Shown one piece after another: positions 25,479 through 43,695 of a stretch of DNA of 64,000 nucleotides. The stretch is from Neocallimastix lanati (nom. inval.) (taxonomy: Eukaryota > Neocallimastigomycota > Neocallimastigomycetes > Neocallimastigales > Neocallimastigaceae). The notes below the pieces were generated by a model. That model had not been told where the DNA came from. It made no database searches and saw nothing but the letters and a program-made list of their open reading frames with translations. Positions within the stretch are counted from its first letter, which is position 1, and each line of letters starts with the position of its first letter. Made by a program: the position numbers and the translations under genes. The stretch is taken from the NCBI GenBank assembly GCA_016946835.1, contig JACVTC010000087.1:305001-369000 (forward strand), written 5' to 3'.

Positions 25479-26345
25479 AAAGAAAAAGAAAAAATGAAAT
25501 TAAAATTGAAAATGAAAATGAATTTAAATTTGAATTAAATTTGAAATTCATTTTTTATTTTTTAATTTTTTTTTTTTTTTTTTTATTTTTTTCTTTTGAT
25601 TATTATTAATTTTTTTACACCATAAAACCTTTATAATATATAGAAACTAAAAAAAAGGAAAATATCAATTAAAAAAAAATACCTTTTAACGCATATATAT
25701 AAATTTTAAAATAAAATATTTCAGATATATATATACCCTCATTTATAAATATTTAAATATATATATATATATTTTTTTTTCAAAAATATATATATAAAAA
25801 AACTAATTTAAAAAAATATAGGAAACCAAAAAAAAGTATTATAATATATTTTTTAATTTAAAAACTACAATTATTTAATTATTTATTATATTATCTTCAT
25901 AAATATCAATTACTTTTTATTTAATTTAAATTAAGCTTTTAAAATACCTATAATATTGAATTAACTAATACTATTAACATTTAATTATAGTTTTATTTCT
26001 TTTTTTTGTTTTTTAAAAAAAGTATGAATATTTAGTTTAATATACCTAACGTATTAATGTAATTCTCAATTGTATCTTTTCTTTAATTTTAAAATAGTTA
26101 AATATAAATTTATTAAATAGTAAAAAAGAAAAGAATATATATATATATATATATAAAATAAAATAAAAAAAAAATAAAAAATTAAAAACATAAAATAATA
26201 ATAACAATAATAATAAATAAATATACCTTTATATTTAAATATTATTATTATTATTATTGTTATAATTATTATATTAGCTCTACTATATTTATTATTTTTT
26301 ATAATAATAAAAGGTTTGTGCTAGAATATCTTTTTTTAGAATCTA
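25479..26345. other. Spacer between the small gene and the MULE transposon
   Basis: AT-rich with poly(T) and (AT)n runs; no gene seen. Its last 40 bases flank the left inverted repeat of the transposon. Confidence 0.55.
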
Positions 26346-26366
26346 GTGCGTTTCGCAATGTGGCTT
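26346..26366 (+). repeat. Left terminal inverted repeat of MULE element
   Basis: Begins GTGCGTTTCGCAATG and ends GGCTT. It is the reverse complement of 30833-30853 at 18 of 21 positions. A second, partial copy of its inner part (TATGTGGCTTG) follows at once at 26375-26385. Confidence 0.75.
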
Positions 26367-26689
26367 GTTTTCTTATGTGGCTTGTTTTTAATAATTAAAT
26401 AAATTATAAATATTCCTTTTTTTTTATATATAATTTATTAATATTCAATTGCAAAAATAATTGAATATATTATGGGAGAGGTCCAAAACGCCAAATTTTT
26501 TCACGTGATATATCAAATTTTGAGGCTTTTTAAATTAATAGTTATATGATACTATTTTGTTGTATTATTAATTTGTAATTTTTTTCTTAAAATTTATTAA
26601 GTGAATAATTAAATAAATTATAATGGTTAGATAAAAATAAATATTTTTTTACAAAAAAAAAAAATAAAATAAAATATTCAAACAATTAA

Positions 26690-27375
26690 AAATTTAATAT
26701 TCAAACAATTAAAAGGTTTATTTTAAAAAAAAAAAATATTAATAAAATACTTTAACAATTATATAGATTTATTTATTTAAAAAAAATATTAATAAAATAC
26801 TTTAACAATTATATAGATTTATTTATTTAAAAAAAATATTAATAAAATACTTTAACAATTATATAGATTTATTTATTTAAAAAAAAATATTAATAAAATA
26901 CTTTAACAATTATATAGATTTATTTATTTAAAAAATATTAATAAAATATTTAAACAATTATATAGATTTATTTATTTAAAAAAAATATTAATAAAATACT
27001 TTAGCAATTATATAGATTTATTTATTTAAAAAATATTAATAAAATATTTAAACAACTATTAATAAAATACTTTAACAATTATATAGATTTATTTATTTAA
27101 ATAAAATATTAATAAAATACTTTAACAATTATATAGATTTATTTATTTAAAAAAAAAATATTAATAAAATACTTTAACAATTATATATATTTATTTATTT
27201 AAAAAAAAAATATTAATAAAATACTTTAACAATTATATATATTTATTTATTTAAAAAAAAAATATTAATAAAATACTTTAACAATTATATAGATTTATTT
27301 ATTTAAAAAAAAATATTAATAAAATACTTTAACAATTATATAGATTTATTTATTTAAAAAAAAATTAATAAAATA
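26690..27375. repeat. Minisatellite, about 13 copies of a 50-bp unit
   Basis: The unit reads TATTAATAAAATACTTTAAC followed by AATTATATAGATTTATTTAT and a poly(A). Unit starts at 26737, 26787, 26837 and 26888 show a 48-51 bp period; later units are slightly longer because of poly(A) length. Some units carry ATTTAAAC in place of ACTTTAAC or TATATATTT in place of TATAGATTT. Confidence 0.9.
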
Positions 27376-27730
27376 TTTAAACAATTATTAATAAAATTAA
27401 TTATAAACATTAATAATAAAATATAAAAATATAAAAATATATTATTGATATTAATAATAAAGTATAAAAATATAGGATTATTTATTTTAAAAAAACTATA
27501 AATAAAATATTTAAACAATTATTAATAAAATTAATTATAATAATAAAATTATAGAATATTTATTTAAACTACATAAATTTTATCAAGTATATAAACATTT
27601 TAACTTTTTAATAATTATAAATTTTTTAATTAATAAATTTAATTATAAGTTTTTGTATGAAAGAATTTTAATGATTTTTTCTTTTGGAAATTCCTCTGTC
27701 ATTTCATAATTATTTATTATTAAATAATAT

Positions 27731-29147
27731 TTATAAAATATTATTTAAATTAGTTAAACATTCAAACCACAATTTAGAAAGATCACTTCTATCATATTTT
27801 ATATTAATTAACTTGGCTTCTTTATTTTTGTATTTTTCAATTAAGATATTAATTTCATCAGTTTTTGTTTTTATTTTTTTTTTCATTCTCCAAATTCCTT
27901 TTATTTTCATTTGGTAATCATAATATGATAAATGTTCCTGTTCTTTTAATTTATTTATTAATTCATAAAAATTTGGTTTCATTGGAAATAGTTTATTTAA
28001 AGAATTATTGAGTGATTCTGAAGCATTATTGGTTATATGTTCAATATTATTATAATAATTCCAACTTTTCATATCGTAACCAATTAAATATGTTTCATAA
28101 AAATATTCTAAAAATTTTAAAAATTGACAAGAATTTTTTTCAATGGATTTAGTTTTAATTAATGAAAAAATATCCATTATGTATTCAGGGTTGATAAATG
28201 GTAAGTTTGAAATTCCTTTGTAATAATTAAATATTTTTTCATCATCGTTCACTTCATTACGGCACAATTCATTTTTTTTAATTTCTAATAAATTTTTATA
28301 ATGCCAAATACAATATTTAATATTTATATTAGGAAATATTTTTTTAACTGCTTTGGATATGCCTTTTTCAAAATCGCAATGTACATTTTTTGGTTCAGTT
28401 ATAATATTATTATTAGAATTTTGTTTTAATTTATTGAATAACATTTTATATGTTTTTTGCTTTTTATTTCTTAATATTGCATAAGAAGTAGTATAAAAAC
28501 TATTCAATTCTTTAACGTAAGTTCTAGTAATAAACACTTGTTGACTAAATTTAGGTGCGATATAAAAAGTACCATCCACAAATATATCATTATTTCTTAA
28601 ATAATTTTGCTTGGAAAGGGGATTGAAAAATTACTAAATCAGAATTTTTGAATATCATAAAATCTTCATTTCGTTCAGTTTTATAATATTCAGATTCATT
28701 AGGAATTTCATTAAAAGTTGTTACATTGGATGGTAGTTTTTTATTAATACTTCTTAATATTAGAGTTTTAACTGAAATATATTCTGGACACGGATATATA
28801 AATCCCATTTCTTTAGAAATTTCATTATATAGTCTTTTTCGTTTTATATCAAAAGGATTTGAATGTTTTTTAATTTCATCTTTAATTTTATGTTTCATTA
28901 CAGATAGGGATACACTGTATTCGTTTCCAGGATGATTATGTAAACTCTCATATTTTAAGATTTCTTTCTCATTATTTAAAATAATAAAAGATTTACATTT
29001 ATTATTTTTTTTATATTCGGTACATTTATAAACTCTTGAATTATCTTTCCTTGAATGTGAAAAATTAAATTTATATTGTTTATTAATAATGATTTGTTCT
29101 TCTCCTTTATTAGACTCACTTATATAAATAGTTATGTTTTCTTCCAT
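27731..29147 (-). pseudogene. FLYWCH zinc finger - MULE-family transposase, one frameshift
   Basis: The first frame (29147-28590, 185 codons) has an N-terminal FLYWCH-type finger (C42, C51, H70, H72; motif SLHNHPG) and a helical linker ending FQAKLFKK-stop. One base out of phase, the second frame (to 27731, about 282 codons) starts at NDIFVDGTFYIAP, giving the first catalytic Asp. Then follow HCDFEKGI (second Asp), CIWHYKN (the C-x2-H insertion of MULE transposases) and NNASESLNN (catalytic Glu). All three acidic residues survive, so the only obvious break is the frameshift near 28585-28595, where FKK and NDIFVDG should join. It could also be a sequencing error in an A/T run or a translational frameshift. 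Enzymes of this family cut and paste the element via its inverted repeats. Confidence 0.85.
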
Positions 29148-29559
29148 TTATAAATTTTAATATATAGTTTTTAATTATATCTTTTAAATAATTATATTAA
29201 TTATCTAAATATTATTTTTTAATATTAATTCTGAACAATTAAATATTCAATTTTTTTTAAAAGATAAAAAGTATTTTAATTATTTCTTTTTCTTTTAATT
29301 TTTTTTAAAAAAAAAACAGATACATAAAGTATATATGAAAATATTTTAATTTTTATTATTTAAAAGTAAATTATTTATTTAATGTATATAAAAAAAACTT
29401 AATTATTTATTTATTCTAAATTAATATTAATTATTTTTTTTAATATATACTAATAAAGAATTTATGAATTAATTAATTATTTTATTTATATTATAATCTA
29501 ATTAAATTATTAACTTTTAAGTCTTTTTAAAACAACAAATATATATAGCATTTTTTAGC

Positions 29560-29930
29560 ATATAAAGTAGAACTGGGCTTTCTACTGGTTGTTATGTGGC
29601 GACTTAATAATCATCTGGTGTCCGGCCAACCCCTGCTGGTATCTATTCTTGATCTGATTTTCCCGATAGTGTTTGGAGAAAGGGTAAAGGGGTTATAATG
29701 GCACAATTTCAGGTAAGTATTAATTCCGCTCCTACCATTATTGGATTGCCACGTATTTAATTTCTATATTTGATCACCCATGGCATCCTAGTGTAGTTGT
29801 ATAGCCTATACTGTGAGGGTTACGAGTTCAATTTCTATAGGATAACACGGATGTTATTTGGCAAGACATGTCTACTGGAGCTACCTCTGCTTAGGAATTT
29901 GGAGCGCCGACGTCGTACTGATATAGTATA
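29560..29930. other. GC-richer structured non-coding block inside the MULE
   Basis: This 370-bp block stands out from surrounding DNA by its much higher G and C content. It includes a perfect 7-bp hairpin AGTAGAA/TTCTACT with a 7-base loop (29566-29586), CCGGCCAACCCCTGCTGG (about 29621-29638), an 11-base CAGGTAAGTAT (29710-29720) that matches a perfect 5' splice-site consensus, a tRNA-like stretch (29785-29843) and GGAGCGCCGACGTCGTACTG (29901-29920). Neither strand has an open frame of note. It could be a SINE inserted in the element or a captured structured RNA. Confidence 0.5.
29785..29843 (+). other. tRNA-like segment with A- and B-box resemblance (possible tRNA-derived SINE head)
   Basis: Complementary ends ATCCTA (29785-29790) and TAGGAT (29838-29843) enclose TAGTGTAGTTG, like a Pol III A box, and GAGTTCAATTTC, like a B box, about 35 bases apart. 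At 59 nt it is too short for a full tRNA, and I cannot build a proper anticodon arm or T stem. I read it as a degraded or tRNA-derived sequence rather than a working tRNA gene. Confidence 0.35.
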
Positions 29931-30468
29931 AGATATATATACCAAAGTATATATGTTCTTTACAAGCCCATATATATAATATGGGATAGACATGTGAATT
30001 CATATGTGTAAAAAACCTATTTATATATCTCTACAAAACGGTTGCTGTAATATATAAATAGTAATTGAAATGTGAACAACAAATTTTAATTTTTGAAATT
30101 TCAATTTACAGTTATAATTTAAGTCTTATAAAAATATTATTTTGTAATTTTTATTATTATTTAATATTTTATTTATAAATTATATATAAAATAAAAGGTT
30201 TAATTCTATTATTAATAACAACTAAAGTTTTAGTTATAATATAAAAAATTAATATTTTAAATAATATTAATTTAAATATAAATTTATAAAATAAAATTTT
30301 TTAATAATAAAATATAAAAATATTATATTGATATTAATAATAAAATATAAAAATATGAAAATATAAAAATATAATATTAATAGAAAAATATAAAAATATA
30401 ATATCAATAATAAAATATAAAATATAAAAATATAATATAAATATTAATAATAAAATATAAAAAATAAG

Positions 30469-30507
30469 GTTATAAGGAAAATAATTATTTATCATTTTCC
30501 TTATAAC
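30469..30507. repeat. Perfect 14-bp inverted repeat (hairpin) near right end of MULE
   Basis: GTTATAAGGAAAAT (30469-30482) and ATTTTCCTTATAAC (30494-30507) are exact reverse complements separated by 11 bases. Confidence 0.85.
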
Positions 30508-30832
30508 ATGATTGTCAAAAAAAAAAAAATTATATAAAAATATTTTATTTTTTATTGACCTTTTTAATTTTTATTTATTTATTTATTTACTTATTTATTT
30601 ATACATTTATTTCTTTTTTACTTAAAATTATATTAAATTTTATGGCGTAATAATATAAATTTTAAAAGCCACAAATAAATAGATGGCTTATTAAAATTTC
30701 AAAAAAAAAAAATTGGCGAAATGGACCACATTCATATATTATTATTTCTTTTAAAATGATAATTATTTATATATTAATTTATGATTGTATAGAATATCTT
30801 AAAAATGTATGGTTTTATTTGAAAAATATTAT

Positions 30833-30853
30833 AAGCCATATTGTGAAATGCAC
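30833..30853 (-). repeat. Right terminal inverted repeat of MULE element
   Basis: Begins AAGCCATATTGTG and ends TGCAC. It is complementary to 26346-26366 with three mismatches. In all three, this copy has T where the complement of the left copy has C. Confidence 0.75.
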
Positions 30854-31081
30854 GATCCCCCTTTTTTTAAATAATAACATGTTCATTTTTAAAATAAACC
30901 ATGCATTTTTTTTTTTTTTTCTATATTTAATATTTTTTTTTCTTCTATATTATTTATATATTTATTATAATAATAATAATAATAAGTTTTAATAAAAGTC
31001 TTTATTTTTTTAACCATTATATTTATTAATAAACATATTAATATAAATACATATTCTTATAATTTTTTAAATATATAGTTT

Positions 31082-31116
<35 letters not shown>

Positions 31117-31502
31117 ACCATGATTAATATTTAATTATTTATTAAAATTTGAATATTAAAATATAATCATGGTGATGAATATAAAGAAAATTAAAATATA
31201 TTAAATATGAACAGTATTCTTTCTTCTATTGTAATAGTAGTCACTTTCATTCATTTTTTTTTTATATATCTTATTCATTAAAGGATCAATAAAAAAAATA
31301 TTATTTAAATTTAAAAAAAATTAATTAAAATAAAAATAAAATAAAATAAATTTATAAATAATTTTCTATATAAAAATTAAAATTTTTTTTTTTTTTTTTT
31401 TTATATTTATATATTAAATAATATTTTTTAATTAATTTATTTTTTTTTTTTTTAGTCTTTTGAAGATACTTATTTATTAACAATTTATACTATAGAATTA
31501 AA

Positions 31503-31535
<33 letters not shown>

Positions 31536-31721
31536 ATCAAAGAAAAAAAAAAAAATTAAAAATTAATGGAAAACGTTTTTTTTTTTTTTTTTTTTTTTAT
31601 TAAAAAAAAAAATTCGGAGTTTATTTTTTTATATTTAAATATTTATATATATATATATTTTTATATCATAAAAGGTATTATTATCCACCAAAGGTGAATT
31701 AATAATAATAATAATAATAAC

Positions 31722-31761
<40 letters not shown>

Positions 31762-32033
31762 GTTTGTTAATATTTTTTTTTATGAATTTATAGTGTAACA
31801 TTTTTTTAATATTTTAAATTAAAAAAAATTTACTCTAATAATTTACTCTAATAAAATTATTACTAATTAAAATAATAAATAACAAAACAAGTAAATAAGT
31901 AAATTAAGTAAATAAATATATATATATAAATAATAATTAAAACAATTGAATTAATGGTTTTAATAATTATAAATTAAAATATTATTAAAAACTTTAATTA
32001 TTTAGATTTACTAATATTATACTTTAAAAATAA

Positions 32034-32071
<38 letters not shown>

Positions 32072-32413
32072 AGCAATAAGGAAATTGCTAATTTAATGTA
32101 TAAAATAAATATAAAATATATGTATTATATATTTTTATATATTTTTTATTATTAATTAATAATTTATATATACTTTTCTTTTTTCTTTATTTTTTCAAAT
32201 TTAATATTATAATTAATTAATAATAACTAATCATTAATAATTAAAAATTATTCTATTACAATAGAATAAAACAAAGAAGAAAAATAGAAGAAGAAAAAAT
32301 AGTATATATATACATATATATTAAATGAAGTATTGAAATAACAGTAGATATAATAAATTTGATAATCCTTTATAAATATATTAAAAAATATACAGAAAAT
32401 ATAAAATATCAAA
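30854..32413. other. AT-rich spacer upstream of DNAI4-like gene
   Basis: Poly(T), poly(A) and (AAT)n tracts (31700-31760); no gene seen. The stretch near 32258-32345 is purine-rich and may belong to the 5' UTR or promoter of the gene at 32414. Confidence 0.5.
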
Positions 32414-40081
<7,668 letters not shown>

Positions 40082-40084
40082 TTG

Positions 40085-40121
<37 letters not shown>

Positions 40122-40695
40122 AAGTAAAGCAAAGTAAAGAAAGAGAAAAAGAAATGGAGAAATGGGAAAATAAAAAAAAATTATAATAATCAATAATAAT
40201 AGTAATAATAACAATAATAACAAAAAATAGCAATTTAATATATAAATAATATATATATAATATATTTAAATTATAAATTACACATTAAACCCATATTTTA
40301 ATTTTTTTTTTTTTAAAATTTTTTTAAATTCTTTCAAATGTTTTTTAAATCTATTTTTTTTTTTTTTTATATGAAAGTGATCTATTCTTTTTTTTTTTTT
40401 TTTTTTTTTTCTATTATACTATAAAATAAAATTAAAAAAAACACTATAATATTATTAATAATTTATTTATACACCTAAATTATAAAAATGAATATACTTC
40501 AATATAATAATTAAATTTATATAAACAGCAAAGGAAACAAAAAAAAAAATATTAAAAATATATGCATATTTTAATATGCACTAAACTTATTATAAGATTA
40601 AAATTAAGATAGGAATATCTATTAAGTTGAATTAAATTATTTTAATGGATATAAGATAAATATATATAAAAAAAAATAAAAAAAAATAGAAAAAA

Positions 40696-40730
<35 letters not shown>

Positions 40731-41503
40731 AAAAAAATAATAAAATAAAATAAAAATATATACATATGCAAAAAAAAAAAAAAAAAAAAAGGAAAAATTT
40801 TTCTTTATATTATTTTAAATACATATATATATATATTATTTTTTTAAAAGTAAATAAAGAGTTACTAATTTAGTTTAATAATATATATAAATTATTAATT
40901 CAATATAATTAAATAAATATCATAGATAAAAAGCTTTAATCTGTTATTGTTATTATTATTATTATTTTTATATTATTATGGTTTTTTTTTTATATATATT
41001 ATATATAAAATTATTGGTTTTCCTTTTGTATTTAGAGTTGTTTTTAATTTTATTTTATTTTATTTTATTTTATTTTTTATTTTTTATTTATTTATTTACT
41101 TTTAAAAAAAATTGAAAATATACAAAAAAAAAAAAAAAAAATAAAAATAAAAATAAAAATAAAAATAAAAATTAAAATAAAAAGAAAAAGAAAAAAAAAG
41201 AAAATACAAAAACATCAATTAAAATTTATATATATAAATTTTTAGTTTTTTTTTTTTTATTTTGTGAAAGTATAAATATATATATATTTTGAATAAAAAA
41301 AAATTTTTTTTTTTGTTATTTTTTTTATTAATATTTATAGATTAAAATATATATACAAGTTTTTTTTTTCTATATAAATAACAAAAACAATGATAATAAA
41401 AAAAAAAAGTTATGTAAAAATTAACTAAAATGTGTAGGTAAGCGCAAGGTACTTAATATATTCATAAAAAAAAATTTTTTTTTCTAATGTTTATATATTT
41501 ATA

Positions 41504-41537
<34 letters not shown>

Positions 41538-41625
41538 TTTTTTATATTTTTTTTTAATCATAATTTATATTATTATTATTACTTCTATTTTTTTTTATAA
41601 TTCATTTTTACTTATATTTTTATTT
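40082..41625. other. Spacer between convergent DNAI4-like and LRR-SH3 genes
   Basis: The two genes converge, so both 3' UTRs lie here. Long poly(A) near 40083-40116 and 40700-40730 and poly(T) near 41520-41543 are present. No reading frame or RNA gene was seen. Confidence 0.55.
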
Positions 41626-43633
41626 CTAATGAAAAGCACTTTCAATTTTCTTTAATCTCGAATAGCATTTTCTTCTTCGATCTTCACTTAACGTAGGATC
41701 ATTCAATAATTTTCTTAAGGTATCTACCTCAGCAATCTTTTGTCTAAATAATAATAATTTTGTATTATCCGTATCCATAGGAGGATTATTTCCTGTTCCT
41801 GAACCTTGACCACCACCATTATAACCACCATTTTTATTTTTTGAATGAGGATCAGAATCGTAGGAACCACTTAATTGAACAAAATTCAATGGAAACATTC
41901 CAATTCTATTCGTAACTCTATTTAAACCTATAATTCATTTAATAGATTGAAAGAAAGAAAGAAAGAAAAATAAATAAATAAATAAATAGAAGAGAAGAAA
42001 AAAATATTAATTAATTATTTATTATTTTTATATAATATTTTTATATTAAATATAAATTATATAATTTTTTCTTTTATTTAATAACTGAAATAAATTAAAT
42101 AATTATTTATTTTATTTTATTTTTATTTCAATTTATTTTAATTTTATTTTAATTTTATTTTAATTTTATTTTAATTTTATTTTAATTTTATTTTAATTTT
42201 ATTTTAATTTTATTTTAATTTTATTTTAATTTTATTTTAATTTTTTTTTATTTTTATTTTATTTTTATTCTATCTTTATTTTATTTTTATTCTATTTTTA
42301 TTTCATTTGTCATTTATTTAACTTTTTTTTATTTTTCTTATTTTTTATTTTTTTATTTTATATTTTTTCATTTCTTACCTTCTGCCCATCCATCATCAAA
42401 ACTCCTAAAAATATTAACAGCATCCCCTGGATGTATAGAAATTTCATCGGTACGTTGTGCCTTATATGGTCGTACTACATAATAAATGGTATTTGAAGAA
42501 GAATTTGAATTTATTTTACCATTATTATTGTTGTTGTTATTGTTGTTATTGTTGCAGTTATTGACATTATTATTATTGTTGTTATTATTGTTATTATTGG
42601 ATTTCTTGGAGGATGTTTTATTAATGTTAGGATTAGGATCATTAGAATAATAATTCATAGAATTGTGATTATTACTTTCATAATATGAATTATTTTTTTT
42701 TCTTATAGGATTACCATCCATATATGGATTATATGGTGATTGTTGTGGTAGTAATGGTGGCAATTGTTGTTGTTGCTGTTGTTGTTGTTGATTATCTATA
42801 ATTTTATTTTTATTACCATAGAGGGTATTTCTTCGATCATATGAATTTTGAAGATAAGAAGAATCATTTGAAAGAGACTGTAAACTGGTACGTACAGGAG
42901 GAGGTAAACCTGAAGATAAAGATTCTAAAGAATCATCCGAATCATAATCATAATTTGGAACTAAATCTGGGAAAAAGTTAATTTTTTTTGAGTGATGTTT
43001 CATTTTATGATTAGAATTTAGATTTAGATTTGGAGAAGAATTATGTAGAGAATTAGGATAGATATGAGTATTATTTAAACTTGGAGGTCTAGAATAACTT
43101 TTGGATTTTTTAAATTCTTTAGGCATAGGTAAATCTTTATCATAAATTTTCTTTAATGATTGATGACTTCCCTTTCTATTGCCATTCATATTATTATCAT
43201 TAAGATTATTATTGGTATTTCGATAAGGATGATTGAGATTGGTGTGAAGAGGTTCCAGAGGAAGAACTTTATTATTATTATTATTATTATTATTAATTGT
43301 AGTAGTATTAGTGTTAGTATTAGTATTATATTTGGAACGAAATATATTTCGTATGGGAACTACAATTTTTGGTTTAGAGAATGATTTTTTTTTAAAAGAA
43401 TTACTATAGAGATATTGATCAACTTCAGAATCTGTCCATTGAGCCTTATCAGATTCAACAGTATTTAAGCTATAATGATTTTTTGAATATTTAGTATTAA
43501 ATGGATTAATATTATTATTATTATTGTTAATAGTATTAAAATTATTTAAAGGATTCATAGGTGGATTAAGATTTCCATTGTATTGAAGTGAATGATTATC
43601 ATAATCATTATAATAAGGATAAGGTAGGTCATA

Positions 43634-43695
<62 letters not shown>

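Larger units (their letters stand above)
26346..30853 (-). mobile_element. Mutator-like (MULE) DNA transposon with FLYWCH/MULE transposase, about 4.5 kb
   Basis: It is bounded by imperfect 21-bp inverted repeats (26346-26366 and 30833-30853). It contains, from left to right: a minisatellite of 50-bp units, AT-rich repeats, the transposase on the minus strand (29147-27731, one frameshift), a 350-bp GC-richer structured block (29560-29930), further AT-rich repeats that echo those near 27410-27540, and a perfect hairpin at 30469-30507. The 4.5-kb length and transposase type suit an autonomous MULE that has decayed. I could not identify the 8-11 bp target-site duplication typical of MULEs, so the exact termini are uncertain. 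Confidence 0.7.

Noticed and set aside
29785-29843. Functional tRNA gene
   Set aside because: Too short, no credible anticodon arm, T stem does not pair; kept only as tRNA-like.
29560-29930. Possible U1 snRNA on the minus strand, because ATACTTACCTG is exactly the U1 5' end
   Set aside because: The rest lacks the U1 stem-loop I and II sequences and an Sm site; the 11 bases are better described as a chance or real 5' splice-site consensus on the plus strand.
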